Notes: generated by a model from the letters alone, not told the origin. DNA of 45,843 nucleotides from Acidobacteriota bacterium (GCA_022821145.1 JAJEEE010000042.1:1-45843), one strand, 5' to 3'. Shown: positions 1 through 8,117, numbered from the stretch's first letter. A program made the numbers and translations.

Positions 1-8
1 ACCGGGCG

Positions 9-1265
9 GTGCCGGCGCAGTTGCTCGTGCGCTCACCCAAGGGCGGCAACAAGCCGACGCCGCTGCCTCACGCCACGTCATTGTTCGACATGCGCGCCGC
101 GATGCCGCCCCGGCGGGAGATCGTCGAGCGCCATGGCTTGAGACTGTTCTCGGCGCCGGCGGCATTGATCGCCGTTTCCCAACGGTTCTTCCGGCACGCG
201 CCAACGGACGTGCGTGCCGCGATGGCGACAATCGAAGACGCATCGGATGTTCTCGCGCTACTGCTCGAAGGCGGTCACGGCACGATCGCGGGACGCCTCG
301 TCGGCGCGTTCAGAAACGCCGGACAAGAACGCATCGCCGACGACATCGCGAAAACGATGGCGACAGCGGGCTACACCGTGCGCATCAGCGATCCGTTCAA
401 GGACGCGCCGCGCATGGTGCTTCGGACGCGCGAGCCGTCGCCCCACGTCAATCGCATAAGGCTGATGTGGCAGACGATGTGCGATCCGGTTCGCAACGTC
501 TTTCCCGCCCCGCCGGGCTTGCCTCGGGACGCCCGCGCGTACCTCAAGACGGTCGATGACATCTACGTCAATGATGCGTACCACTCATTGTCCATCGAGG
601 GATATCGCGTGAGTCGCGAGCTCATTGAGAGGGTGCGCAGCGGCGAGTGGAACCCTGATCGTAATCCGCGGGATCGGGACGACCGCGACGCGCTCGCGGC
701 GCGCGGCTACTACGACGCCTTTGTCAGTGTGATGGCAAGCGTGGAGAAAGTGCTCACCGGCGCGAACGCGGGTCAGGTCAGTCGGAATGATCATGGGGAC
801 TGGTACCGGCAGCTCTTCGCGACCGGTGTGACCGCGGGAATCGTGGGCGCGTCGGATCTCGCCGGCTACCGGGTCGGTCCGGTCCACATTCGGCGCTCGA
901 TGCATGTGCCGCCGCCGCGCGAAGCGGTGCGCGATTGCATGCCCGTGCTGTTCGAGTTGCTCGCGAACGAGGTTGAGCCGGCGGTGCGCGTTGTGCTCGG
1001 GCATTTCGCGTTCGTGTACATCCATCCCTACATGGACGGCAACGGCCGCATGGGACGTTTTCTCATGAATGTCATGCTCGCCTCCGGCGGTTATCCCTGG
1101 ACGATCATCCCGCTCGAGAGGCGCAACGACTACATGGCCGCGCTCGAGTCGGCGAGCGTCCGGCAGGACATCCGGCCCTTTGCCGAATTCGTTGCCGAGC
1201 TGGTCGATGCCAGGCTGCGAGGGAGGTCGGCGCCGACAGCGCCCGCCGGGGGCGGTGACGCATAG
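9..1265 (+). CDS. Fic-domain protein (probable AMP transferase) with N-terminal AbiEi-like region; 5' end probably outside the window
   Basis: Fic proteins usually transfer AMP or another nucleotide phosphate to hydroxyl side chains of target proteins. The catalytic motif HPYMDGNGR is complete at residues 339-347, with catalytic His339. The segment S193-L-S-I-E197-G matches the (S/T)xxxE(G/N) inhibitory motif; its place before the Fic core makes this a class II, self-inhibited enzyme. About 150 residues before the inhibitory helix have no Fic character and faintly resemble the effector part of AbiEi-type antitoxin regulators. The only start in view is a GTG at base 9, with the frame open to base 3, so the gene probably begins upstream. 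A HigBA module follows after a 530-bp gap. The Fic call is firm; the N-terminal assignment and the substrate are not. Confidence 0.85.
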   Translation: MPAQLLVRSPKGGNKPTPLPHATSLFDMRAAMPPRREIVERHGLRLFSAPAALIAVSQRFFRHAPTDVRAAMATIEDASDVLALLLEGGHGTIAGRLVGAFRNAGQERIADDIAKTMATAGYTVRISDPFKDAPRMVLRTREPSPHVNRIRLMWQTMCDPVRNVFPAPPGLPRDARAYLKTVDDIYVNDAYHSLSIEGYRVSRELIERVRSGEWNPDRNPRDRDDRDALAARGYYDAFVSVMASVEKVLTGANAGQVSRNDHGDWYRQLFATGVTAGIVGASDLAGYRVGPVHIRRSMHVPPPREAVRDCMPVLFELLANEVEPAVRVVLGHFAFVYIHPYMDGNGRMGRFLMNVMLASGGYPWTIIPLERRNDYMAALESASVRQDIRPFAEFVAELVDARLRGRSAPTAPAGGGDA

Positions 1266-1796
1266 CGCTTCGTGGTGATGGGTGGTCTCGTTCGCATTCG
1301 ATCCGAAGAAGCGAAGCCGGCTGCTTTCTCAATCGGGTAGCGTGTCGGTCGGCTTCAACCCATGTTACTCGTCAGAACCCGGAGTCCTTCTCTCGCCCGT
1401 GGGCCAAGTGGCGCTCCCAGTCATGCATCGAGGATACGGCGACGACCAAACTGGTCCGAACGCGCATAGGCGACCTCGCCTCGGTTCTGAAAACCAGCGC
1501 CAAGGCCGCCTCAAGAAACTGCCGATGAGCGAGGGCCGGGGAAAACGCGCGTGCGCTGAACGCCGGACCGCTTCGTGCCGGCGCATCTCGAGATTCGTCA
1601 TGACCCGATGCCTCCAAACGCGGCGTGTGTCCAAGCTCTCGCCTCGTTTCCAAGTGTCCGTGGAGTGTGACCGAATCGCTGTACTCTACCACGCGCTCGG
1701 CATCGACCTGCTCCAGACGTTCATCCGTGAGTCCGGTTCTGGGCGGCGGCTCAGAGTGGACTTGTGCGGTGAACGGTATTACCGTACATTCACGAA
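1266..1796. other. Intergenic stretch without a recognisable gene
   Basis: About 530 bp between the Fic gene and the HigBA module. Open frames exist on both strands, but none has recognisable protein similarity, a convincing ribosome site or the codon bias of neighbouring genes. Base composition is visibly less GC-rich than the rest of the window. A short plus-strand translation near 1632-1660 (KLSPRFQV) recalls the start of AbrB/MazE-type antitoxins, and one near 1285-1305 (FAFDPKK) recalls BrnT toxins. Both are too short to call and may be decayed toxin-antitoxin debris. The last 40 bp hold the HigBA control region. Confidence 0.5.
1762..1790 (+). promoter_or_regulatory. Putative autoregulated promoter/operator of the HigBA module
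   Basis: A near-perfect inverted repeat, ACGGTA-T-TACCGT, occupies 1773-1785, immediately upstream of the toxin start at 1797. A weak sigma70-like pair, TTGTGC (1762-1767) and TACATT (1785-1790), has 17-bp spacing and places the palindrome between -35 and -10. HigA-type antitoxins commonly bind such palindromes to repress their own operon. The palindrome is seen directly; its role as operator is inferred. Confidence 0.45.
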
Positions 1797-2087
1797 ATGG
1801 ACATTCGGTCTGTCCGCCACCGGGGATTGCTCCAGTTGCTTGAGAACGACAACGCCCGGTTCATAAGACAGGACTTGGTCGACCGCGTTCGCAAGATCTT
1901 GACGGTGCTGACCTTGAGCGAGGATCTGGACGAATTCGTTGCCAATGCGCCACGGGGTTGGCGCGTTCATCGGCTTACGGGCGACCGGCGGACCGAATGG
2001 AGTGTTTCGGTATCCGGCAATTGGCGTATTACGTTCGAAGGAACGGGCGTCTACATCGACCGCTTGAACCTGGAGGACTACCACTGA
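1797..2087 (+). CDS. higB: HigB-type RelE/ParE-superfamily toxin
   Basis: This 96-residue protein has the classic HigB layout. It opens with DIRSVRHRGL, has a helical middle, and then the conserved block GWRVHRLTGDRRTEWSVSVS followed by NWRITFEGTGVYIDRLNLEDYH. HigB proteins are ribosome-dependent mRNA interferases that cut translated mRNAs, neutralised by HigA. The length is normal for the family. The ATG follows the palindromic control site by 11 bp, and the stop overlaps the antitoxin ATG by one base (TGATG), so the two are cotranscribed. Toxin-before-antitoxin order is characteristic of HigBA. Confidence 0.93.
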   Translation: MDIRSVRHRGLLQLLENDNARFIRQDLVDRVRKILTVLTLSEDLDEFVANAPRGWRVHRLTGDRRTEWSVSVSGNWRITFEGTGVYIDRLNLEDYH

Positions 2088-2392
2088 TGGCAACCGACGG
2101 CATCAAGGTGAACATGACCCCCTCGCATCCGGGCGATTACCTTCGAACGGAGATCCTCGATGCGTTGGGTCTGAACGTGACGGCGGCGGCTCGGGTCCTG
2201 GGCGTTCGTCGAGCGACACTTTCGGCTCTCGTGAACGGAAACTCCACGCTGTCACCGGAGATGGCGTTGCGGATCGAGAAGGCCTTTGACGTGAGCATGG
2301 ACATGTTGCTCAGGATGCAGGCTTGGTACGACGCCTCGCGGATGCGGGCGCGAGCGAGTGAGATCGTCGTCGAGCGCTACGAACCTGCCTGA
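2087..2392 (+). CDS. higA: HigA-type XRE-family antitoxin
   Basis: A 101-residue helix-turn-helix protein that pairs with the preceding HigB. It begins after MATDGIKVNM with the HigA signature PSHPGDYLRTEILDALGLNV. The HTH follows (TAAARVLGVRRATLSALVNG, recognition helix about residues 45-55), then LSPEMALRIEKAFDVSMDML and a basic tail. The ATG at 2087 is chosen because it overlaps the toxin stop by one base; the frame is open further upstream but only within the toxin gene. It should neutralise HigB by direct binding and repress the operon at the upstream palindrome. Confidence 0.93.
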   Translation: MATDGIKVNMTPSHPGDYLRTEILDALGLNVTAAARVLGVRRATLSALVNGNSTLSPEMALRIEKAFDVSMDMLLRMQAWYDASRMRARASEIVVERYEPA

Positions 2393-2412
2393 TCGGTTCT
2401 TTCTGAGAAGCA

Positions 2413-2793
2413 GTGTTCGAAACGAAGCAGAAGGCATTGATGTTCGCGGCGGCGCTTGGGGCGCGGCGCGGCGACCGGGAGTCGTTGGAAGGACGAGGCG
2501 AAGGCATCCGGGTCGATATCTTCCAACGCGCAATGGATGATACGTTCATAGACGCATTGGCGGTCGCGGTCACGGAGGACCTTGGGGTGTTGGCAAAGGA
2601 TAGAGGGGAAGAGCGGATCACGATTTTCGAAGAAAGCGCGAAGGCGGGTCTGGCGGAGATGGAAAAGGTAATCGACAGACCCGGGGATAGCGTGGACGAG
2701 CTGTTGAGGTTGACGCAGAATGCACGGATTGCAATCAGGGAGGATCTGCCAGGCCTGGATCCGGAGGCACTCGCTCGACTTGAGAACTTCTAG
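2413..2793 (+). CDS. Orphan protein resembling dnd system-associated protein 4
   Basis: A 126-residue soluble protein starting at a GTG; an in-frame TGA at 2404-2406 leaves little room for an earlier start. Features recalled from the dnd-associated protein 4 family, found beside DNA phosphorothioation/restriction loci, are an opening MF(E/D)..K...FAAALG, then G-R-G-E-G-I, then a D-D-T-F-I-D-A-L-A block, then ERITIFEE with an alanine/leucine helix. This protein matches that order and length. No DndA-E, DndF-H or other restriction gene lies nearby, so it stands alone 20 bp after HigA. No function is established for the family. The assignment is from memory of the pattern and needs a profile search. 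Confidence 0.55.
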   Translation: MFETKQKALMFAAALGARRGDRESLEGRGEGIRVDIFQRAMDDTFIDALAVAVTEDLGVLAKDRGEERITIFEESAKAGLAEMEKVIDRPGDSVDELLRLTQNARIAIREDLPGLDPEALARLENF

Positions 2794-2958
2794 TGAGTCG
2801 TTGCGGATGGTGAATGTCCAATGACGGCGTCGCGAGACGGCAAATCCAGTGGCATATCTGATCGACTGGACAACGTTTGACGGCCGTTAGGTCATATGAC
2901 GTCGGCAATCCGATCTGTAAGGACCGCGGTTCGGCGGACGGAGGTTAACGGACGTACA

Positions 2959-4389
2959 TCACGCCACCCCGAATCCTTCCCAGAACGTCGCCAGGACGTA
3001 GCCCCCGGCGACGATCGCGATCCACACTAGCACGGTCAGCCACAGCGCCCACGAGAACATCGTCTTGACGTTGACGCCGTAGCCGGCCGCGATGGCCGGG
3101 CCGCCCGAGGACGACGGTAGCATGAGGCCGTAGTTGCCGGCGGCGGCCACGATGTAGACGAACGGCACGGGGTTCATGCCCAGGCCCTGGAACGTGCTGA
3201 TCGTGATGGGCACGACGATGGCGACGGCGGCCGTGTTGCTGGTGATCTGGGTGAGGACGATGGTGAGGAACGCGAACACGACGATGGCCGTGAATCCGCC
3301 GCCGCCGGCCATCGGCGCCAGGCGGTCGGCGAAGAACCGCGCCGTTCCGGTTTCGCTCAGGACCTGACCCAGGGCGGATCCTCCGGCGAACAGGTAGATC
3401 AGGCCCCACACCATGCGCCCTTGCGCGTACTCCCACCGGAGCAGCGGTTCGCCCTTGTGGCGGACGACGAAGCTGAGCACGGCGAAGGCCAGGAACGCGA
3501 ACGCCGGCGTCAGGCCCGGCAGGAGCCCCGCGTAGAACTGGCGCGTGAAGGCGAGCAGCGTGGCGGCGGTGAAGAACGCCAGTCCCCAGATTTCGGGCGT
3601 GGACATGCGTCCCAGCGCCTGCAGCTCGCCGGTGAAGAATGCGCGCGTGCCTTCCACCCGCTCCATCTCGGGCCTGAACGCGAACCGCATGAAGGCGAAC
3701 GCGACGCAGGCCGCGATGACGGTCAGCGGCATGATGCGCGTCAGCCAGGTGGTGAACAGGAACTCGTGGTCGATCAGTTGCTCTTCGATGAACTGGACGG
3801 TCAGCAGGTTGGGGGCGCCGCCGATGGGCGTGCCCGACCCCCCGATGCTGGTGCCCCAGGCGACGGCGATCAGGACGGCCGACCCGAACGCGCTCTTTCC
3901 CACGTCCTCGATGCCGATGAAGCGCAGCATCGCCACGACGATCGGCATCATGGCGGCCGCCACGACCGTGTTGGGAAGGAACGTGCTCAGCACGGCGGCG
4001 ACGCCGAAACACACCAGGATCTGCCGGCGCGTGTCCGTCCCCACGCCCAGCAGCGACACCAGCGCGATGCGCCGGTCCAGGCCCCAGCGGGTCCAGAGCG
4101 TGGCCAGGATGTTGGCCCCCAGCAGCAGGATGACGAGCTGCTGGGCGTAGGCCGGCAGGATCGTCGTGACCGGCAGGAAGTCGAACAGCGCGAGGACGAC
4201 CAGGGGCAGGAAACCCGTGACGGCCAGGTGCACCGGCTGGAAGATCCACCACCACGACATCCACACCAGCAGGCCCAGGCTGCCTCGGATCTCGTACGGA
4301 ATCGTCGGGAGCGGCGCCAGGACCAGCGCGATGAATACGGCGGGCCCGGCCAGCGCGTGCAGCGTCGTCCGGCGGCCTTCGCGCGTCAC
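2959..4389 (-). CDS. SLC13/DASS-family sodium-coupled anion transporter
   Basis: A 476-residue inner-membrane protein with about 11-12 hydrophobic segments. It has the divalent anion:sodium symporter pattern: an FLPNTVVAAAMMP loop in the first repeat, a TSIGGSGTPIGGAPN re-entrant region, and a canonical SNTA motif (TQITSNTAAVAIVVP) in the second repeat. Family members import di- or tricarboxylates, sulfate or related anions with Na+; the substrate cannot be read from sequence. The first motif reads PNTV rather than SNT(A/S), a variation in the sodium/substrate site. The GTG start at 4389 overlaps the TGA of the threonine synthase gene (GTGA, 4386-4389), implying translational coupling. The first helix begins shortly after, supporting this start. 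Confidence 0.85.
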   Translation of the reverse strand: MTREGRRTTLHALAGPAVFIALVLAPLPTIPYEIRGSLGLLVWMSWWWIFQPVHLAVTGFLPLVVLALFDFLPVTTILPAYAQQLVILLLGANILATLWTRWGLDRRIALVSLLGVGTDTRRQILVCFGVAAVLSTFLPNTVVAAAMMPIVVAMLRFIGIEDVGKSAFGSAVLIAVAWGTSIGGSGTPIGGAPNLLTVQFIEEQLIDHEFLFTTWLTRIMPLTVIAACVAFAFMRFAFRPEMERVEGTRAFFTGELQALGRMSTPEIWGLAFFTAATLLAFTRQFYAGLLPGLTPAFAFLAFAVLSFVVRHKGEPLLRWEYAQGRMVWGLIYLFAGGSALGQVLSETGTARFFADRLAPMAGGGGFTAIVVFAFLTIVLTQITSNTAAVAIVVPITISTFQGLGMNPVPFVYIVAAAGNYGLMLPSSSGGPAIAAGYGVNVKTMFSWALWLTVLVWIAIVAGGYVLATFWEGFGVA

Positions 4390-5567
4390 GGTTCGAGGGC
4401 GGCCTGCCACGCTTCCGCGTATTTGTAGCCGCTGCCGGTGTTGAAGAGCACGACCCGTTCCTCCGCTCCGATCTTGCCGTCCCGGACGAGTCTTTCGATC
4501 GCGGCCAGTCCGGCGCCGCCTTCGGGCGCGGCCAAGACGCCCTCCAGCGCGGCCATCCGTCGACACGCCGCCATCATGGCCGCGTCGTCGACGGCCACGG
4601 CCTCGCCACCGCTGGCGTAGAGCGCGTCCAGGATCAGGAAGTCGCCCAGCGCTTTCGGCACGCGGAGGCCCGAGGCCACGGTCTGAGCGCCCTTCCAGAA
4701 CTCCGACGCCCTTTCCTGACGCTCGAAGGCGCGCACGATCGGCGCGCAGCCATCGGCCTGTGCGGAGATCATGCGCGGCCGGTCCCGCCCGGCCAGCCCC
4801 ATCGCGCCCAACTCCTCGAACGCCTTCCACATGCCGATCAGTCCCACGCCGCCGCCGGTGGGGTAGACGACGACGTCGGGCAAGGCTCCTTCGAACTGCT
4901 CCCACAGCTCGTAGCCCATGGTCTTCTTGCCCTCGATGCGGTACGGCTCCTTCAGCGTCGACACCTCGAACCAGCCGTTCCGCGCGGCGTTCTCGGCGAT
5001 GAACTTCCCGCAGTCGGAAATCAGGCCGTCGATCAGGCGCACGTCCGCGCCGAAAGCGCGCGCCTCCATGATGTTGGCCGCGGGGGTGTCCGAGGGCATG
5101 GCGATGATGGAGCGTATGCCCGCCCGCGCCGCATACGCGGCCGCGGCGCCCCCGGCGTTGCCAGCCGTGGGCGCCGCGACGGTGTCCGCGCCCAGGGCGC
5201 GCGCCATCGAAACCGCCGCCGCCAGACCGCGGGCCTTGAACGATCCCGTGGGGTTCAACCCCTCGTCCTTGATGAAGAGCCGTTCCAGGCCCAGGCTTCG
5301 TCCCAGCCGGCGGGCGTGGATCAGCGGCGTCCAGCCCTCTCCCAGCGTGACCGGCTCTACGCCGGGCAGCACTTCCTCGTAGCGCCACATCGTCGGCCGG
5401 CGGCCGGCGAGCGCGTCCAGGCTCAGGGTTCGCTTGGCGCCGTCCAGGTCGTAACGGGCCAGCAGCGGGGCCTGGCAGGACGGGCACAGGTTCCTGGCCG
5501 GGGAGAAGTCGAGCGTCGCCGCGCACGCCGGCTGCGAGCATTCGAGGTGACTGAGCGCGGAGGGCAT
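4386..5567 (-). CDS. thrC: Threonine synthase (PLP-dependent)
   Basis: A 393-residue fold type II PLP enzyme converting O-phosphohomoserine to threonine. The PLP lysine is K111 in LNPTGSFKARGL. The phosphate-binding loop is PTGGGVGLIG, and a C-terminal GSGYKYAE segment contacts the cofactor. An N-terminal zinc-ribbon-like cluster (C10, C15, C28, C31) is typical of short archaeal/bacterial threonine synthases. The ATG at 5567 lies 13 bp after a VapC gene, so the module may supply its promoter. Downstream it overlaps the SLC13 gene by four bases. A related threonine dehydratase or cysteate synthase cannot be fully excluded. Confidence 0.88.
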   Translation of the reverse strand: MPSALSHLECSQPACAATLDFSPARNLCPSCQAPLLARYDLDGAKRTLSLDALAGRRPTMWRYEEVLPGVEPVTLGEGWTPLIHARRLGRSLGLERLFIKDEGLNPTGSFKARGLAAAVSMARALGADTVAAPTAGNAGGAAAAYAARAGIRSIIAMPSDTPAANIMEARAFGADVRLIDGLISDCGKFIAENAARNGWFEVSTLKEPYRIEGKKTMGYELWEQFEGALPDVVVYPTGGGVGLIGMWKAFEELGAMGLAGRDRPRMISAQADGCAPIVRAFERQERASEFWKGAQTVASGLRVPKALGDFLILDALYASGGEAVAVDDAAMMAACRRMAALEGVLAAPEGGAGLAAIERLVRDGKIGAEERVVLFNTGSGYKYAEAWQAALEP

Positions 5568-5580
5568 GGCCGGGACGCGT

Positions 5581-5967
5581 TTACCAGACGGTGCGCACCG
5601 GGTAGCGTGAGATCTGCTCGTCCGGTGTCAGCAAGACCAGTCCGTGCACGATGGCCTGGCAAATCAGGGTTCGATCGAACGGGTCGCGGTGAAGGGCGGG
5701 AAGGCGCGCCAGGTGAAGCGCCGATTCCTCGTCGAGGCGTAAGGCCTTGGCTCCCAGTCGTTCCCGGTGGGTCGGAACGAATCGTTCCGGACGCTCCCGC
5801 AACTCGATCTTGCCGAGTGCGTGCTTGATGGCGATCTCCAGGGCCGAAATCGTGCTCAGGTACCGTTCGTTCCCGGCATCGAGCAGAAGCCCGCGAGCGT
5901 GCGACGAAAGGCGGTCCGGTTCCAAGGCGGCGTTGAGAAACGCGGCCGTATCGAGCAGCAGCTTCAA
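5581..5967 (-). CDS. vapC: VapC-type PIN-domain toxin
   Basis: A 128-residue PIN ribonuclease. The acidic metal-binding residues fall in the expected places: D6 (LLLDTAAF), E44 (ALEIAIK), D95/D98 (HRDPFDRTLICQA) and D116 (TPDEQ). The TTG at 5967 is chosen because it gives the family-typical start (M)KLLLDT and overlaps the antitoxin stop (TTGA, 5964-5967). A GTG at 5997 is the in-frame alternative and would overlap the antitoxin by 34 bases. VapC toxins cleave tRNA or rRNA when freed. Threonine synthase starts 13 bp downstream, so a metabolic gene sits directly behind this module. Confidence 0.88.
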   Translation of the reverse strand: MKLLLDTAAFLNAALEPDRLSSHARGLLLDAGNERYLSTISALEIAIKHALGKIELRERPERFVPTHRERLGAKALRLDEESALHLARLPALHRDPFDRTLICQAIVHGLVLLTPDEQISRYPVRTVW

Positions 5968-6221
5968 CGTCCCCCGCCTCGGTGTCCACCTTCCCACAAG
6001 GCGAGTTCGTCGTCGTCCATGGGCTCGTAGAACGACGGAAGGACGCGGCCCTCTCCCTTCGCCGAACCCAGTACGGGTGTCTGGATCTTGTCGTCTTCGA
6101 TCGGGCAGAGGCGGGCGACAGGCAGGTTGCGTTTGCAGACGATCACCGTCTCGCCGGACTCCACCATTTCGACATAGCTCGAGAGACGCGCCTTGATCTC
6201 GTGGATGTTGGCCTTGATCAT
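5964..6221 (-). CDS. Phd/YefM-type antitoxin
   Basis: An 85-residue antitoxin from the ATG at 6221. It has the Phd/YefM N-terminus: IKANIHEIKARLSSYVEMV, then SGETVIVCKRNLPVARL. The acidic C-terminal half (SFYEPMDDDELALWEGG) is where such antitoxins wrap the toxin. An in-frame ATG also exists at 6227. The later ATG is preferred because the predicted -10 (6228-6233) would place the transcript start at about 6221, giving a leaderless message. It overlaps the VapC gene by four bases and probably represses its own promoter through the ATGGTC/GACCAT repeats. Confidence 0.85.
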   Translation of the reverse strand: MIKANIHEIKARLSSYVEMVESGETVIVCKRNLPVARLCPIEDDKIQTPVLGSAKGEGRVLPSFYEPMDDDELALWEGGHRGGGR

Positions 6222-6256
6222 GGTCATAAATTAGACCATATCATGGGTCATGTCAA
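6220..6256 (-). promoter_or_regulatory. Promoter/operator of the Phd-VapC module with interleaved repeats
   Basis: On the minus strand a perfect -35 TTGACA (6256-6251) is followed by 17 bp and a weaker -10 TAATTT (6233-6228). The inverted repeat ATGGTC-N8-GACCAT (6220-6225 and 6234-6239) spans the -10, and a further direct copy of ATGACC lies just downstream of the -35 (about 6252-6247). The -35 overlaps the stop codon of the upstream acyl-CoA synthetase gene. The layout suits repression by the antitoxin. Sequence elements are seen; regulation is inferred. Confidence 0.55.
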
Positions 6257-8100
6257 TCCGGGCGCTCGCCGGCCGAGGCATGGCGCGCCCGGAGCGCGCG
6301 GCGCAGGACCTTGTTCGAGGCCGTTCGAGGCAGCGCGTCCACCATTCGGAGGTCGGCGATCTTGAACAGCGGATTCAGCTCGGCGCGGATCCGCTGCTGG
6401 AGCCTGGCCTTCAACTCGGCCGCATCGGCGTCCGCGTCCGCGACGGCGTAGACCACCAGCTTGGCGGGGCCGCCCCCGGCGGGCGAGACCGCGATGGCCG
6501 CGGTTTCCAGGACGCCGTCGTCGCGGTTCATCACGCGCTCCAGCTCCGCGGAGGCCACCTTGATGCCGCCCAGGTTCATCGTGTCGTCGGCGCGGCCCTC
6601 GGCCCGGTAGAACCCGCCGCCCAGGTCGCGGACCGCATCGCCGTGGCGGCGGAGGATCTGACCGCGCGGGCCGGGCGGGCAGCCGTCGAAGTAGACCGCG
6701 TGATGGTCCGCGTTCAGCAGGCGCGTCGACAGACCGATCGCGGGGGGAACCAGGTACGCCTCTCCCTGGCTGGACTCCCGGCCCTCCTCGTCGAGGACGA
6801 CGAAGTCGGAGGCGATGGCCTTGGCCGAAAAGCACCCCGGGCGGTTCGGCCGAACGACGGTCGAAGTGACGTAGGCGCCGCCGATCTCCGTGCCGCCGCA
6901 GTACTCGATCACCGGCTTGTGGCCGGCCATGGCTGACAGCCACCGCATGTCGTCGGCGTTCGACGCCTCGCCGGAGGAGCTGAACGCGCGGACGCCGCTC
7001 CAATCCAGATCGGTCATTCCGTCCATGGCTTTCCACGATCGAACCAGGCTGGGGACGACGCCCAGCATCGTCACGCCCGCGTCCTGGACGAAACGGCCGA
7101 AACCGAGCGAGTTGGGCGCGCCCTCGTAGAGCGCGATGGCGGCCCGGTTGACGAGGGCCGCGAAAATCAACCACGGCCCCATCATCCAGCCCACGTTCGT
7201 CGGCCATGCGACGACGTCGCCCGCCCGGATGTCCTGGTGGACGTAGCCGTCCAGCGCGCACCGCACGGGCGTCGCGTGGGTCCAGGGAATCGCTTTCGGC
7301 GCGCCCGTGGTCCCGGACGAGAACAGCACGTTGATGGTGTCGGACGGGTCGGCGGCCGCGTTGTCGTATTCCGCGTTGTCGGAGAGGAACTCATCGAATG
7401 GCGTATCGCCGTTGCGCAACCCCGCGCCCGCGCCGGCGGCGCCCACGACGACAGCCCTCGGCGCGCCGGCCGCGGCCACCTTCTCGTAGAGCGGGATGGT
7501 CTTGCCTCCACGTTGGATGGCAAATTGCGTGAACACCGCGCGGGCGCCGGCGATGGACAGGCGCGCCGCGATCTCTTCCGGGGCGAAGCTGTCGGCGATG
7601 GAAACCACGGCCATGCCCGCGCGGACGATACCCAGGTAGGCCGCGACGCATTCGGGCGTCATCGGCATGTCGACGGCGACGGCGTCGCCGCGCGCGAGCC
7701 CCATGGTCCTCAGCCCGTTGGCCACGCGCGCCGACAGGGCCTCCAGCTCGGCGACGGAGACGACGCGGAGCCCGTGTTGGCCTTCCCGCCGGGAGACGAT
7801 GGCCGGCGAGGCGGCATCGGCATGGAAAACGCTGTCGGCGATGTTCATGTGGGCGCCGGCGAACCACACCGGGCGCTCCACGCCGCCGGAGACGTCCAGG
7901 ACGCGTTCCCATGGCGTGCGGAAACGGATCCCCAGTTTCGCGACGGCGCTCTCGATGAACGCTTCCATGTGGGTGACGCTGTAGCGGTGCAGCGCCTCGT
8001 AGGTCTCCAGGCCGAGCTCGCGCATCCAGCGGCCGGTGTTCGAGGCGGTCCGGACGCCCTCGGGCGGCGGCACGGCGTCGCGGGTCGAAAGTTCGCTCAT
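6253..8100 (-). CDS. AMP-forming acyl-CoA synthetase, plant AAE17/18-like
   Basis: A 615-residue member of the ANL superfamily, making acyl-CoA via an acyl-adenylate. The ATP-binding loop is FSSGTTGAPKAIPWTH, the later signature is EYCGGTEIGG, the hinge/core motif is RADDTMNLGGIKVASAELE, and the near-C-terminal catalytic lysine is in RTASNKVLRR. The SGTTGxPKAIPWT form and the long N-terminal region resemble acyl-activating enzymes 17/18 and acetyl/acetoacetyl-CoA synthetases more than medium-chain ligases. The ATG at 8100 is chosen over an upstream extension because MSELSTRDA precedes the conserved region. The gene is divergent from homogentisate dioxygenase (47-bp gap), so activation of acetoacetate or an aromatic-derived acid is a reasonable inference. 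Confidence 0.82.
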   Translation of the reverse strand: MSELSTRDAVPPPEGVRTASNTGRWMRELGLETYEALHRYSVTHMEAFIESAVAKLGIRFRTPWERVLDVSGGVERPVWFAGAHMNIADSVFHADAASPAIVSRREGQHGLRVVSVAELEALSARVANGLRTMGLARGDAVAVDMPMTPECVAAYLGIVRAGMAVVSIADSFAPEEIAARLSIAGARAVFTQFAIQRGGKTIPLYEKVAAAGAPRAVVVGAAGAGAGLRNGDTPFDEFLSDNAEYDNAAADPSDTINVLFSSGTTGAPKAIPWTHATPVRCALDGYVHQDIRAGDVVAWPTNVGWMMGPWLIFAALVNRAAIALYEGAPNSLGFGRFVQDAGVTMLGVVPSLVRSWKAMDGMTDLDWSGVRAFSSSGEASNADDMRWLSAMAGHKPVIEYCGGTEIGGAYVTSTVVRPNRPGCFSAKAIASDFVVLDEEGRESSQGEAYLVPPAIGLSTRLLNADHHAVYFDGCPPGPRGQILRRHGDAVRDLGGGFYRAEGRADDTMNLGGIKVASAELERVMNRDDGVLETAAIAVSPAGGGPAKLVVYAVADADADAAELKARLQQRIRAELNPLFKIADLRMVDALPRTASNKVLRRALRARHASAGERPD

Positions 8101-8111
8101 CGTGACTTCGA

Positions 8112-8117
8112 TATAAT
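8112..8117 (+). promoter_or_regulatory. Consensus -10 box for the homogentisate dioxygenase gene
   Basis: A perfect TATAAT lies in the 47-bp divergent gap, 30 bp before the ATG at 8148. No good -35 stands at standard spacing. A GAGG ribosome site at 8138-8141 is correctly spaced from the start. The -10 is part of a TATAATGCC string resembling the TAGAATGGC boxes upstream of other genes in this window. Confidence 0.45.

Noticed and set aside
1282-1866. A 194-codon frame with brief BrnT-like and AbrB-like stretches
   Set aside because: Each resemblance spans only about eight to twelve residues, with no continuing similarity; it also runs into the HigB start.
2959-5541. One 860-residue minus-strand protein spanning the transporter and threonine synthase region
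   Set aside because: Only the part from the GTG at 4389 has membrane-protein similarity; the rest is an off-frame reading of the threonine synthase gene.
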